From contig JAJFTO010000010.1 of the NCBI GenBank assembly GCA_021372865.1, positions 1-55,147 of the forward strand: a stretch of DNA of 55,147 bases, read 5' to 3'. The notes under the pieces were generated by a model. It was given only the letters and a program-made list of their open reading frames with translations. It was not told where the DNA came from and did not search any database. Position 1 is the first letter of the stretch. Every line of letters begins with the position of its first letter. The position numbers and the translations under genes are program-made. Origin of the DNA: Porphyromonadaceae bacterium. GTDB lineage: Bacteria; Bacteroidota; Bacteroidia; Bacteroidales; Dysgonomonadaceae. This document shows, piece by piece, positions 1 to 6,847 of the stretch.

Positions 1-70
1 AAATGTAAAAGATCGCTTGTCTATTTTTCCTTCAGAAAAACAAAAACCTTCATTAAGTACATAGCACAGA

Positions 71-151
71 ATAACGGTGGGTGTAGTTCAACACCGACTC
101 ATCGCTGGGTCGTGCCGACCGCTCAGAGTCCTATTTATTAGCTGCTGTTAT
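71..151 (-). repeat. attC-like foldable site after the Ubl operon (site A)
   Basis: An imperfect palindrome of about 81 nt begins right after the stop codon of the E1-like gene. The outer arms 71-80 and 142-151 pair over about 10 positions if G-T wobbles are allowed. Inside lie nested stems: GGTGT/ACACC near 81-97, GACTC/GAGTC, and GGTCG/CGACC with a TGC loop. The motif AGCAGCTAA is on the minus strand at 138-146 and TAACGGT on the plus strand at 72-78; both recur at site B near 3104-3116. The layout resembles an integron attC site downstream of a cassette ORF. It could instead be a terminator, although no T-tract follows it. Confidence 0.4.
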
Positions 152-152
152 T

Positions 153-1715
153 TTAATTCCATTTTTCTTTGTATCTATTAATAAAATCTTCGTCTCTACA
201 AATACAACGACCTGTTTCATCCTTCACAATTAATCTATGGTAAGGGTTAACACCATTATAAATAGGTGAAAGATGATAAAAATCTGTCCTTTGCTCTTGT
301 ATTATATCAGGACATAATGTATGTTTTATTAATTCAGCTGAAAGTAAAATACCAGCCATCGCAGATTGAAAAGCTAATGGAGCATCAACATTTTTTATGT
401 CCTTATCTGTTTTTGATACATTAAGAATTATTCCACCACAAACAAAATCAGAGTAAAATTGATTTAAGGTCATTTCATTAAACTGATTTAGTTCCTCAAT
501 TGGGATATTATTTGATTTTGCAATTGTCAATAATAAACTATCATGATTTGAGTTTGGAATTGGAATACCAACAGGTAAATTCAGATTGTAGTATGCTTTA
601 ACTAATTCAGCTTTTTGTGGTATATTACAATTGTCGGCAACTTCATTAATAAAATCCTTTTCTTTTTTTAATGGAATATAGCTACATGATAAGCATGACT
701 CATTAACAAAATCTTTGTGTCTTGTAATCGCTAAGGATTCTGTTTCTGTAAAGGCATTAAATATTATTTTTGGGAGCGTACTTTGAATTCCTATTCTATC
801 TTTTGCATTATCGATTCCGACAGCGACACAGTTAACATTCCAATCATCCAATTTATTTAAATAACAATCCCAGTTGCATTTAAAAGGAGTAACACTTAGG
901 TTTTTCTGCGTGAAATAATTCTTTGCGACATCAACTTTAATATCATCTTCATTTGTTTCCTCTAATAAAACATATCTCTGCAGGTTTGAAATACTAATTC
1001 TTTCGTCATCAACCAAGTGAATGTTTCCTTTGAGATTTTTAATTTTGGATAAAGTCCAAATAACACCATTGCCTATTGCTCCAATTCCTGCTATAACAAG
1101 ATTATTTAGTTCAATATCCTCAATAATTGGATTATTCTCTATTTTAGTATTTGTATCCAAAGAATATGTTGATAACTCAAAAGAATTGTCCAAATCGTAA
1201 TTATTCAACATATCTTTAAAAATATGTCGAAATATATTTGAAGCTACGATACAAGCGGATATACCTACACCGATTGGATTGTTTGAATCCCCAAATTCTT
1301 GAACAGATTCGAGCGAATATTTAGCAATCCAATTATCAGATCCAAAATGTATTTTTAATCCCTCTGTGGTGATTTCTTTTTTTGAATCTCCTAGAATAAC
1401 TAAAACGTCTTCGGCTGTTTTAGAATCAACCAATTCTATATTTGAATTTATTCTCTTTGCAATACTTTGATACTCTTCAAGCCTTTCTTTATTTGCTCCT
1501 GAAAGGTCAATTAGCTTAAGTTTTGGGTAAAGCCTAGATATTAATCTTAGAATAATATCAACGCCACACCTGCCTTCAAAAGTTTTTACACAATTTTCGT
1601 CAAAGGCTAAAGAGATAACAGCACTATTTAACCTATCCAACAATACTGAATGGTCTGTATTAACTAGTCTATTTATTGCTAGTAAATCTTTTGAAAAATA
1701 TTTAGCTAATGCCAT
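153..1715 (-). CDS. E1-like ThiF-family adenylyltransferase of a bacterial ubiquitin-like pathway
   Basis: Predicted to adenylate the C-terminus of the Ubl encoded at 2791-3063 and pass it to a thiol carrier. About 520 aa. The C-terminal half carries the nucleotide-binding motif GIGAIGNG, followed by an acidic/Arg stretch (VDDERISISNLQR) as in ThiF/MoeB/E1 enzymes, and a CLSCSYIP segment whose cysteines could bind zinc or carry a thioester. The N-terminal ~190 residues look like a second, degenerate Rossmann lobe without the glycine motif, reminiscent of the inactive half of E1 enzymes (inference). An upstream TTG at 1742 extends the frame, but I prefer the ATG at 1715, one base past the JAMM-gene stop. 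Last gene of a four-gene minus-strand operon. AT-rich compared with the core genes further right. Confidence 0.85.
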   Translation of the reverse strand: MALAKYFSKDLLAINRLVNTDHSVLLDRLNSAVISLAFDENCVKTFEGRCGVDIILRLISRLYPKLKLIDLSGANKERLEEYQSIAKRINSNIELVDSKTAEDVLVILGDSKKEITTEGLKIHFGSDNWIAKYSLESVQEFGDSNNPIGVGISACIVASNIFRHIFKDMLNNYDLDNSFELSTYSLDTNTKIENNPIIEDIELNNLVIAGIGAIGNGVIWTLSKIKNLKGNIHLVDDERISISNLQRYVLLEETNEDDIKVDVAKNYFTQKNLSVTPFKCNWDCYLNKLDDWNVNCVAVGIDNAKDRIGIQSTLPKIIFNAFTETESLAITRHKDFVNESCLSCSYIPLKKEKDFINEVADNCNIPQKAELVKAYYNLNLPVGIPIPNSNHDSLLLTIAKSNNIPIEELNQFNEMTLNQFYSDFVCGGIILNVSKTDKDIKNVDAPLAFQSAMAGILLSAELIKHTLCPDIIQEQRTDFYHLSPIYNGVNPYHRLIVKDETGRCICRDEDFINRYKEKWN

Positions 1716-1716
1716 G

Positions 1717-2202
1717 TTATACAATTTGAAAGAGTGAATCAATTTCAGAAGTTGATAGTTCGTCCCAAGTTTTATTTAGGGAAAGCCTATAAATGGCACA
1801 ATCTTTAAGCAAAAGTTCACCACTGGCAAAATTTGGCACGACTATAGAAATACCTCCGATAGTGTCAACAATTGGAAATCTATCGTCTGCTGCTGAATGG
1901 TATGCTTCTGTTGGATGACTATGGATTTGTGCAATTAATTTCATCTTGTTTTCGTATAACCAAACATTTATACGATGTAATTCATCTCCATCAACTGCAT
2001 ACATAAGCCCTTGCTCTAGTATATAGCCCATTTGCTTAGGTCGTATTACTTCTTTGATTTGAAAGGTTTTGTCATTTTCGCTGCCAGCAAATAAAGCAAC
2101 AGCTTCAACACCTTTATTCCCTGCATAGCGCAGAAAGTCAAATGCTTTTAAAAGTACTGTTTTGCTGACAGTTATTCTTTCAATATTTGTTAGTCCTATC
2201 AT
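1717..2202 (-). CDS. JAB/MPN (JAMM) metalloprotease, probable Ubl-processing or deconjugating peptidase
   Basis: 161 aa, single domain. The zinc-binding signature is visible as an upstream Glu (GVEAVALFAG, residue ~33) and the segment HSHPTEAYHSAADD, that is HxH then SxxD. The HxH-Ser spacing is one residue shorter than in classical Mov34/RPN11 proteins; I recall that form from stand-alone prokaryotic JAB proteins. Likely roles are trimming the single residue after Gly-Gly of the neighbouring Ubl and/or removing Ubl from targets. The ATG at 2202 overlaps the stop of the upstream gene in a 4-bp ATGA, and its stop lies next to the E1 start, so translation is probably coupled. No signal peptide; cytoplasmic. 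Confidence 0.87.
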   Translation of the reverse strand: MIGLTNIERITVSKTVLLKAFDFLRYAGNKGVEAVALFAGSENDKTFQIKEVIRPKQMGYILEQGLMYAVDGDELHRINVWLYENKMKLIAQIHSHPTEAYHSAADDRFPIVDTIGGISIVVPNFASGELLLKDCAIYRLSLNKTWDELSTSEIDSLFQIV

Positions 2203-2801
2203 AGCTTTAACTTATTTACATCTGGACCAATTACTGCTTCATTGAAACCAATGTTTATGCTCATTACAAAATTAGATGATTGCGCAATTGAATGACTATA
2301 TAGTTGGTCTATTAATACACATAATTTCCCCTCCCCTTGTTTTCGATGTAACATCCATGAATCACCTGAGTGCGCAGCATGAGCATGATACTCCTTGACT
2401 CCTGGAATACAAAAAAATGGAGGATTTCCTGGTTGTAATAAATCTGGTTCTGCTATTTGTCCGTTTACAATTTTTATAGCATTCTTATCTTTAACTTGAA
2501 AGAATTTAATTTTAACTTCTTCACGCTGAAGAACTTTATCTGTAAATGGGTCAACGAAAGTGATAGATGGTGGTTCTACATCCCAATTAGTATAATCAAT
2601 ATTGACAGCGAAAGCAATCGGTTGTGGCTTTAGGTGCGGAACTGCAAAAATAAGGTTAATCGAAAGAGAAGTAATCTTATAACAAATTACTCCTTTTTTA
2701 CGATATTCATTTTCAAGCTCTCTAAACTCCTTAAGTTCCTGCTCAAACTTGATTTTTGTTACTTCTGGGTCAACATATTGAAAGCACTCTCTATATCCCA
2801 C
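2199..2801 (-). CDS. E2-like / predicted metal-binding (Cys-Glu-His-His) protein of the Ubl operon
   Basis: 200 aa. The N-terminal half has an amphipathic helix then strands, with a segment ending EPPSITFVDP that resembles the Pro-Pro turn of ubiquitin-conjugating (UBC/E2) folds. The C-terminal half has PPFFCIPGVKEYHAHAAHSG, with Cys, Glu, His, His in the order described for a predicted metal-binding family (Metal_CEHH) found in prokaryotic Ub-like operons, followed by GEGKLCVLIDQLYSH, where the Cys sits as an E2 catalytic Cys might. I infer a carrier or ligase role between E1 and target; which Cys, if either, is catalytic is unknown. The start is GTG at 2801 inside the 3' end of the Ubl gene (11-bp overlap), with no good ATG in frame, again implying coupled translation. 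Confidence 0.65.
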   Translation of the reverse strand: MGYRECFQYVDPEVTKIKFEQELKEFRELENEYRKKGVICYKITSLSINLIFAVPHLKPQPIAFAVNIDYTNWDVEPPSITFVDPFTDKVLQREEVKIKFFQVKDKNAIKIVNGQIAEPDLLQPGNPPFFCIPGVKEYHAHAAHSGDSWMLHRKQGEGKLCVLIDQLYSHSIAQSSNFVMSINIGFNEAVIGPDVNKLKL

Positions 2802-3063
2802 CTTGTCCAGTTTTTAAGCTTACAAAAATTACTGCATCGTCAGGAAAATTAAAACTTTCGACCTTTTGATTAACATCAAGTTTGTTATTATTAAAAAGCA
2901 CTTCATACTCATCTATTGGTCTAGTACTTCCTGTTTCGTCTAAAGCTTTTTGTACTGATACCTTTAGTGGTTGATTTACATTTACTTTTTCAATAGTTAC
3001 AGGTTTTCCTGTTACAGAAAATTTTAAGTTAATCAGGTTGCTTTGTTTTTTGTCTTGATTCAT
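2791..3063 (-). CDS. small ubiquitin-like (beta-grasp) protein with C-terminal Gly-Gly-Ile
   Basis: 90 aa, first gene of the operon. A variable ~10-residue N-tail precedes a beta-grasp-like pattern: a beta-hairpin (LKFSVTGKPVTIEKVNVNQP), a helix (VSVQKALDETG), then strands EYEVLFNNNKLDV and AVIFVSLKTG. The protein ends GQGGI, so one residue follows the di-glycine. That fits a precursor to be trimmed by the adjacent JAMM protease and activated by the E1-like enzyme. Start ATG at 3063. It lies between attC-like site B (~3104-3240) and the rest of the operon. The call rests on fold pattern, C-terminus and neighbours; sequence identity to known Ubls is likely low. Confidence 0.82.
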   Translation of the reverse strand: MNQDKKQSNLINLKFSVTGKPVTIEKVNVNQPLKVSVQKALDETGSTRPIDEYEVLFNNNKLDVNQKVESFNFPDDAVIFVSLKTGQGGI

Positions 3064-3103
3064 ATCTATTAATTTTTAAATTATGAATGTTGTGTATTCT
3101 AAT

Positions 3104-3240
3104 AGCAGCTAACGGTTGACAATATGGCCAGTAAGGGTTTGCGGGATATTTCCTATCAAGATACACGAAAAGTTGAAGCGGACTACAAACCTTCGCATAC
3201 CACTGAAACCCTTATTGGCTATATTGTGTGTTGTGTGGTC
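3104..3240 (-). repeat. attC-like foldable site after the FRG gene (site B)
   Basis: Arms 3119-3140 and 3206-3227 are inverted repeats matching at 20 of 22 positions, with a 65-nt central region that can pair further (GTGGTAT against GCGGGATAT). The structure starts within 10 nt of the FRG stop codon and is flanked by AGCAGCTAA at 3104-3112 and TAACGGT at 3110-3116, both also found at site A. The other edge holds CCACACAAC on the minus strand, which recurs on the plus strand near 4025. Size, imperfect stem and position after an ORF all resemble integron attC sites, but canonical R/L boxes are not clear. Confidence 0.5.
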
Positions 3241-3247
3241 GTGCTTT

Positions 3248-4003
3248 TTATTCATCTTCTTTTTTTGCAAATCTCCATTCCAAATTCTGACAGAATCCAT
3301 TTATGTCTGGATAAATAGACGCATAATGAATCCCTAACATGCTCAATTGTTTTCGGAGCTTAGCAAAATCGGTTCCTTTAATCAAAAGCTTAGTCAATTT
3401 GCTTTTGAAGTTCTTATTATTTTCAAATCGTATCAATCTGTTATCCTTCATAATTTTATGAACAGTAAATACTCCAGATTGTGCAGAGATTCTCCTACTT
3501 ACCACATTTGAACGGAATATTTTTGTAATGTTATTATCTAATGGGTCAGCGGTTGTTGTGTCAGTTCTGAAATCATCAACGTCAGCGGCTAAAATCCACA
3601 CTACACCATTTTGATGTATTCCCTTTTTATCAATGTGAGGAGGGCTATCAACTGCAAACCATAATGCAATCAATGCACTATATGACCAGTCCAGAAGTCG
3701 AGTGGGTAAACCATGATGTTGAGCTAATGCTAATAAGTCCCAATTGTTTTCTGGTTTAAATTCAGTCAATGGTAAAATACCTCTTCTAAATTCATCTAAA
3801 ATCAGTTTCTCAGTCCTAATAATGCTATTAGTACGAATTCTATACTTTAATCTACCAATTTTTGGAATTAGTGGTTTATCAATACCTTGTCCACGAAATA
3901 ATAATTCTGCATTATTTCCCTTTGTCTCGTTATTTTCCTTTAATTTTTCAACAAAGGCAATATAACTTGATACGTTTTCTATATAAATATCAGTCTTTTT
4001 CAT
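3248..4003 (-). CDS. FRG-domain protein
   Basis: 251 aa. The diagnostic FRG segment is seen as ELLFRGQGIDKPLIPKIGR at about residues 34-52, followed by the downstream family motifs LALAQHHGLPTRLLDWSYS and ALWFAVDS; the C-terminal part has LSMLGIHYASIYPDINGF, also typical. FRG-domain proteins are cytoplasmic, of poorly known biochemistry, and often encoded in defence or mobile regions. No signal peptide or membrane segment. Transcribed in the same direction as the Ubl operon but about 185 bp upstream and separated from it by a foldable site, so it looks like its own cassette rather than an operon member. Start ATG 4003. Function is not inferred beyond a possible defence role. Confidence 0.85.
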   Translation of the reverse strand: MKKTDIYIENVSSYIAFVEKLKENNETKGNNAELLFRGQGIDKPLIPKIGRLKYRIRTNSIIRTEKLILDEFRRGILPLTEFKPENNWDLLALAQHHGLPTRLLDWSYSALIALWFAVDSPPHIDKKGIHQNGVVWILAADVDDFRTDTTTADPLDNNITKIFRSNVVSRRISAQSGVFTVHKIMKDNRLIRFENNKNFKSKLTKLLIKGTDFAKLRKQLSMLGIHYASIYPDINGFCQNLEWRFAKKEDE

Positions 4004-4368
4004 ATGCAGAAGGTCTTTTTAGCATGCCACACAACATCTTAGTGTTTTATTTGCCGTTATTGCCCATCAAAGTTATTGAAAAGAAGTTGATTTACAAATT
4101 TTCACAAAGATTAATTTAATATGCTGTCAATAATGGCAAATAAAACTAGTTGAACGGAACCTATTGCTATGGAAAAAGTATTCTTGAGAGGGTGGCAGTT
4201 GAACTTGATTTGGGTTGAAGAGTTTATGTAAATGCTCTTTTTCAAGTGCATGATTGTTTTTTAATCTTAGATCGTCCACGTAAATGCATAATTCTCTCTG
4301 TATGATTTTGCTCATCATCTATACGAGTTTTGTCATTAAATGGAAAGAACGCTTTTGTTAATTCAGAA
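4004..4368. other. intergenic junction between FRG cassette and IS91-type element
   Basis: 365 AT-rich bases. Near 4025-4033 the plus strand reads CCACACAAC, matching the minus-strand edge of site B, so this may be half of a third attC-like site cut by the neighbouring insertion. A 63-codon minus-strand reading frame at 4127-4318 has no recognisable domain and no convincing start signal; I regard it as a remnant or chance. GAAC, a tetranucleotide used as target by IS91-family elements, occurs near 4346, close to the transposase end, so the element's left boundary may lie there. Confidence 0.3.
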
Positions 4369-5529
4369 TTATCCTGGCTCTACATGCAAAGCATCGCAGA
4401 CCAGGCTAACCACTAACTTTCCCTTGTTGCATTTTGAACAAATCATCGGGTCCTTGCCATAGACTATTTGTAAGACTTCTAATGCATTCAAACCGGTAAG
4501 TCTTGACAAATAGGTTGGGGTGAGCAACATCGAATAGCATAAACTGAGCTTTGTTTTCCTATTGCAGATAGCCATAAATCCGAAGTAACGTATTTTGCAA
4601 AATCCACAAGGCAGGACATGTTGCATGAAACGCCGTATAAACTCAATTGCTTCCAGGGTAATTATTTTTCTTGCACCTCCTGCCTTGTTATCTCTATAGC
4701 TGAAAGTAACCTTCCCATCTTTGTAATCCACAATACGGTGGTTGCTAATTGCTACACGGTGTGTGTAGTTGCCAAGATAACGTATCAGATTATCTGGTGA
4801 AGCAAACGGTCTTTCTGCATAAACCACCCATTTTTTAGCGTAGCATTTTGTTTTTATGGTCTGAAAATCGGGTGTATCATCCGGCAGTTTGATTTCATTG
4901 CAACATACTGATTCCTCCAGCAACCGACATAAAATACCCCTGAATACGGCGCAGAGCACTTTTACCGGGACAAAAAACTTTTTGGCACTTGGTACCCATT
5001 CCATTCCATCATCGGATAACCCTCCGGCTGGGACAATGGTATGGATATGCGGGTGATAGGTCATTGTTTGTCCCCAGGTGTGCAACAGGGCAACCGCTCC
5101 GGCATCTGCGCCTAAATAATGCGTGTTTTTGGCACATTGAATAAGTGCATTTCCCGCAGCTTTGAAGAGCAAAGAGTAAGCTATCCTCTGATTGATATAA
5201 AACAGCTTATGCAGACATGCGGGTATCGTGAAAACAATATGAAAATGTTTTACCGGGGGGAGATCAGCCGCAAGTCTATCCACCCATTGCATCCGTTTTA
5301 TGTACTGACATTTGGGACAATTTCGATTACGACACGAGTTGTAGGATTGAACCTTGTGACCACAATGATTGCAACTTAATGTATGCCCGCCAAGTTCCGA
5401 GGTACGACAGGCTATAATATCTTCCATTGCTTTTTGCTGTACAGCACAAAGTGTGTTTTCGGTCAGGAAATCGTGTTTTTTATCCCGGAAAATGTCAGCA
5501 ATCTCTATGATTTGCTTTTTATTTTCCAT
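4369..5529 (-). CDS. IS91-family HUH transposase
   Basis: 386 aa. The N-terminal zinc-binding region has Cys pairs in LSCNHCGHKV and SCRNRNCPKCQ (residues ~50-75). The HUH motif is HPHIHTIVPAGG (~residue 160), and the catalytic tyrosine region is YLGNYTHRVAISNHRI (~residue 240). A second Cys4-type motif is near the end (ICSKCNKGKL). Single-strand nicking and rolling-circle transposition are the known activities of this family. It ends in HVEPG followed by TAA at 4369. Start ATG 5529, 9 bp after the recombinase stop, so co-transcribed. Length is close to the family norm and no frameshift is seen. Confidence 0.93.
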   Translation of the reverse strand: MENKKQIIEIADIFRDKKHDFLTENTLCAVQQKAMEDIIACRTSELGGHTLSCNHCGHKVQSYNSCRNRNCPKCQYIKRMQWVDRLAADLPPVKHFHIVFTIPACLHKLFYINQRIAYSLLFKAAGNALIQCAKNTHYLGADAGAVALLHTWGQTMTYHPHIHTIVPAGGLSDDGMEWVPSAKKFFVPVKVLCAVFRGILCRLLEESVCCNEIKLPDDTPDFQTIKTKCYAKKWVVYAERPFASPDNLIRYLGNYTHRVAISNHRIVDYKDGKVTFSYRDNKAGGARKIITLEAIEFIRRFMQHVLPCGFCKIRYFGFMAICNRKTKLSLCYSMLLTPTYLSRLTGLNALEVLQIVYGKDPMICSKCNKGKLVVSLVCDALHVEPG

Positions 5530-5538
5530 AATAATAGA

Positions 5539-6390
5539 TCAGAAAAGTGTTATATCATCCAATGGAGAAGTAAATTCGCTGGTTTTGATATGGGCTACAT
5601 GCAGGTAAACAGCTGTAGTCTTCAATGAAGTATGACCCATGAACTGCTGTATCTGTCTCAGGTTTACACCGGCTTCCAATAAATGGGTGGCAAAACAATG
5701 ACGTAATGTATGAAACGACACCTCTTTTTTTATTCCGGCATTTTTAGCACTGTTTTTCACAATATACTCTACGGTTCTTTCCGACAAGGGTTGTCCTTTA
5801 CGACCCATGGGTTCAAAAAGATAAGTGGTTGGTCGTTCCAATTTATAATACATTCGCAGCACTTCGAGTGTTTTCCACGAAAGAATGGTATATCTGTCCT
5901 TCTTCCCTTTTCCTTGCACGATACGTACTTGCATACGCTGTGAATCAATGTCGCGTGGTTTGATTTGTAATACCTCCATCCTGCGAAGTCCGGCAGAATA
6001 GGTTAGCATCAGAATGGCTCTGTGCTTTATGTTTTTTGTTACAGTGATCATGCGTTGCACTTCCTGCAATGACAAAACTACAGGGAGTTTTTTCTCCTTG
6101 CGAGGCCGTCTTACATGGAACTCTTCCCATTTGAGGTGGCAAACCTCTACATAAAAAATCTTGAAAGCACTGATAAGCTGGTTTACCGTCGAAACAGAAG
6201 ATTCTTTTTCGGTAATCAGGTAATGTAACCAGTTTTTAAAGTCTTCGGTGGTAACCTCATACAGCGATCTACCCAAATCTTTTTCAAGTTTTATGAGCAG
6301 GCTGCAATACGTCTTAATTGTGCGGGGACTGTAATTACGAATTTGCATCTCCTTGATCTGCAAACTCTCGAATGATCTTTCTTGATTCAT
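5539..6390 (-). CDS. tyrosine recombinase / phage-type integrase associated with the IS91 element
   Basis: 283 aa with an N-terminal SAM-like core-binding domain (about residues 10-90) and a C-terminal catalytic domain. Catalytic residues are visible: Arg in TYSAGLRRMEVLQIK, His-x-x-Arg in SFHTLRHCFATHLLEAG, His in FMGHTSLKTT and the nucleophile Tyr in AVYLHVAH. XerC/D-like recombinases of this size accompany IS91-type transposases in Bacteroidetes, where they probably assist resolution or integration (inference). Start ATG 6390. It is the promoter-proximal gene of the pair; the upstream ~150 bp carry iteron-like repeats that may bind one of the two enzymes. Whether it can also act on the attC-like sites at 71-151 and 3104-3240 is unknown. 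Confidence 0.92.
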   Translation of the reverse strand: MNQERSFESLQIKEMQIRNYSPRTIKTYCSLLIKLEKDLGRSLYEVTTEDFKNWLHYLITEKESSVSTVNQLISAFKIFYVEVCHLKWEEFHVRRPRKEKKLPVVLSLQEVQRMITVTKNIKHRAILMLTYSAGLRRMEVLQIKPRDIDSQRMQVRIVQGKGKKDRYTILSWKTLEVLRMYYKLERPTTYLFEPMGRKGQPLSERTVEYIVKNSAKNAGIKKEVSFHTLRHCFATHLLEAGVNLRQIQQFMGHTSLKTTAVYLHVAHIKTSEFTSPLDDITLF

Positions 6391-6847
6391 AATGATAATT
6401 TATTGAAGTTATTACGCTTCAAAATTATCATTATTCTAATTTACCGACAGGTTTAGTTCAACAATTGTGTATACGCCATAGAATTGCGTATACATTTCAT
6501 ATAAAGTTCAATTACATTTTCTAATACCCTTATTATAAATACAGTAAACAAGAGTCTGTTTGATTATGTAATTGCATATACATAAACTTACTTGAAAGGA
6601 TTCCACATGGATTCTGCTTTTCTTCGGGTTTAACTTAGATTCATTTCACCAACTGCTTATTTTGTCCTCTTCTGGATTCCGATTATTGGGGTTGAACGCA
6701 TTATTCCAATGTCCACCAACAAATTGACGCGACGAATGTACAAAAACATTCCAGAAAAACAAAAAATATGATAAAATAAAATTTATCATTTCTTGGATAT
6801 GCCCCGTAGCAGTTTCTGTCCAGCGGTCGACGCCATCGTTGCGTACA
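6391..6847. other. upstream region of the IS91-type element, with decayed sequence
   Basis: 457 bases without an intact gene. The left part holds three iteron-like copies (separate entry). Around 6648-6742 the minus strand has a stop-bounded ~33-codon stretch containing VGGHWNNAFNPNNRNPEED, which looks like degraded coding sequence but cannot be assigned. Near 6770-6789 a TGATAAA/TTTATCA 7-bp dyad with a 6-nt centre lies downstream of the Crp/Fnr gene. No clear terminator for that gene is seen. Confidence 0.4.
6465..6581. repeat. iteron-like TTGYRTATAC repeats and dyad upstream of the recombinase
   Basis: Three copies of a decamer: TTGTGTATAC at 6465-6474, TTGCGTATAC at 6484-6493 and TTGCATATAC at 6572-6581. 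The first two overlap a perfect 9-bp dyad, TGTATACGC at 6468-6476 and GCGTATACA at 6486-6494, with a 9-nt spacer. They lie 75-190 bp upstream of the recombinase start, fitting a binding site for the recombinase or transposase, or the element's origin end. Confidence 0.5.

Larger units (their letters stand above)
4369..6390 (-). mobile_element. IS91-type element (HUH transposase plus tyrosine recombinase)
   Basis: Two same-strand genes 9 bp apart, a tyrosine recombinase followed by an IS91/IS801-type transposase, form the coding core of a rolling-circle insertion sequence as found in Bacteroidetes. IS91-like elements lack terminal inverted repeats and make no target duplication, so exact ends cannot be read here. 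The core is intact and both genes look functional. The element separates the Ubl/FRG region from the nrf block and may have helped assemble or move the accessory genes next to it. The interval given is the coding core only. Confidence 0.8.

Noticed and set aside
3116..3337. Plus-strand reading frames across site B
   Set aside because: They run through the inverted repeat and the FRG 3' end; no domain or start signal supports them.
4127..4318. 63-codon minus-strand reading frame between the FRG gene and the IS91-type element
   Set aside because: No recognisable domain, no convincing start context, and it straddles the likely boundary of the mobile element; treated as remnant or chance.
6648..6742. 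Minus-strand coding-like stretch with VGGHWNNAFNPNNRNPEED
   Set aside because: Reminiscent of repeat-type or variable-region proteins, but only ~33 codons, no start, and no reverse transcriptase nearby, so no diversity-generating element is claimed.
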